From NCBI GenBank assembly GCA_051453625.1, contig JBOZIK010000001.1:226558041-226622040 (forward strand): DNA of 64,000 nucleotides, read 5' to 3'. Each line of letters opens with the position of its first letter. Positions within the stretch are counted from its first letter, which is position 1. The notes beneath the pieces are model-generated. The model made no database searches. It saw nothing but the letters and a program-made list of their open reading frames with translations, and was not told where the DNA came from. Origin of the DNA: Welwitschia mirabilis. Its lineage: Eukaryota; Gnetophyta; Gnetopsida; Welwitschiales. This document shows, one piece after another, positions 63,168 through 64,000 of this stretch. Position numbers and translations under genes: made by a program.

Positions 63168-64000
63168 AACCTTATCAGTCCATGACAAAACTAGGTAGTA
63201 AACCATGTTTGCAAGCCAACTTTTACACAATAAAAAATAGCTAAGGTATCTAAAGAAATAACAAAATTTGGAACATATATCAATAATAGACTAAATTTCT
63301 AAAAAATTCAAAAACTGAAAAATACATGTAAAGTATTAGTAAAGTCAGTTGTCTGGTAGGTCATCCGGATGATAATGGGGATGATAGGCTCCTCAAAAGA
63401 TTTTCAAAAGTAGGACCTCTGACAGAAATCAAATATTTTATTAATAAATAGCTCCTCATTGTGATAAACAGTCAAACATAAAGATAATCATGTAAAAATC
63501 AAGGAATCCTATGTTAATAACTAGTTCGAAAGGAGGACCTATAATAATGATTTCTCATAATCGAAAAAATTTGTATCAAAAATACTAAAAATATGTGTGT
63601 TCTGCCCCCCACTTAAAATATGCAATGCATCCCGAATTACCTAAACTAGGAAAATCCTAAGGAAAAAAAAAGAAAAATGCAAAAATGACTGGAAAACAGT
63701 AGACATGAAAATAAAAGAAAAGTAGAGGGGAAATAGACGCAAGGAACAACAAGAATATTGTTTACCTATTTGAAGTACTAACATAGCGAACTCCAAAGGA
63801 AAACATCATAAAATTACCTGAGTAAAGATGCATGACAAAATGTATTAACTTGATAAAGTTCATGAAAAAGGACAGTGGTTATGGTGATATCCAAAGTTTT
63901 AAGTGTGTAGAACAATGAAGGTCAAAATCAAAAGTTACTTAGAAATGGACTCATCTATTTCTACCTATAAACTTACCAAAATATCCAAAAGTGAAATGAT
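63168..64000 (-). mobile_element. 3' internal untranslated region of gypsy element D (runs off the window)
   Basis: Homologous to 14623 onward in C near the PPT (CTTATCAGTC, then an AACTAGGTAGTAAACCATG-like block). It contains a full palindromic TCATCCGGATGA at about 63362-63373. No coding frame was seen before the window ends; integrase is expected further right if the element is intact. Confidence 0.65.

Overview
This window reads as repeat-dominated intergenic DNA from a flowering plant nuclear genome. It is very AT-rich (roughly seven bases in ten by eye, not counted) and CpG is scarce. I find no intact protein-coding gene, no rRNA or tRNA, no CRISPR array and no bacterial-style operon. 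The longest open frame (133 codons, 16678-17079) is only the antisense shadow of a retrotransposon RNase H/integrase region. The species cannot be named from the sequence. The plant call rests on plant-type Athila/Cyclops-like Ty3/gypsy polyproteins, a plant Ty1/copia gag, and primer-binding sites that look like decayed plant tRNA-Asp and tRNA-iMet complements.

Layout. 1-3389: nothing recognised. 3390-6480 (-): decayed gypsy integrase-RNase H-RT (copy A). 7100-8020 (+): gag-end/protease piece of a different gypsy family (H). 8300-13379 (+): gag-protease-RT-RNase H-integrase of an Athila-like element (B). 13380-22283 (-): a structurally complete 8.9-kb gypsy element (C) with two LTRs, PBS, PPT, gag, pol and a perfect 5-bp target duplication ATAAT. 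C sits in reverse orientation just after B's integrase. 24620-25560 (+): a decayed ORF that may be the third ORF of B beyond C. 25.7-35.3 kb: no recognised gene. 35280-40582 (+): element F, 5.3 kb, LTRs of about 420 bp, iMet-like PBS, TSD GTACA, a 1.2-kb internal array of short repeats and a gag remnant but no recognisable pol. 42.9-43.9 kb (-): LINE reverse transcriptase. 44-52.4 kb: no recognised gene. 52.5-53.7 kb (-): gag-end/protease of family H. 54.5-57.5 kb (+): Ty1/copia 5' region with PBS and gag. 58.5-59.9 kb (+): another decayed transposon-type ORF. 59.9-64.0 kb (-): at least three gypsy LTRs, one of them next to its PPT and 3' internal region, broken by a 100-N gap.

The open frames are interrupted by many TAA/TAG/TGA codons. 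Several lie where the family normally has Gln or Trp, as expected from long-term cytosine methylation and deamination in silenced transposons. The elements do not work together as a system; the window is a stack of insertions of different ages. The observations most worth following are a recurrent TCATC/GGATGA motif in the gypsy LTRs and adjacent UTRs, the repeat array inside element F, and the nesting and module junctions around 7-25 kb.
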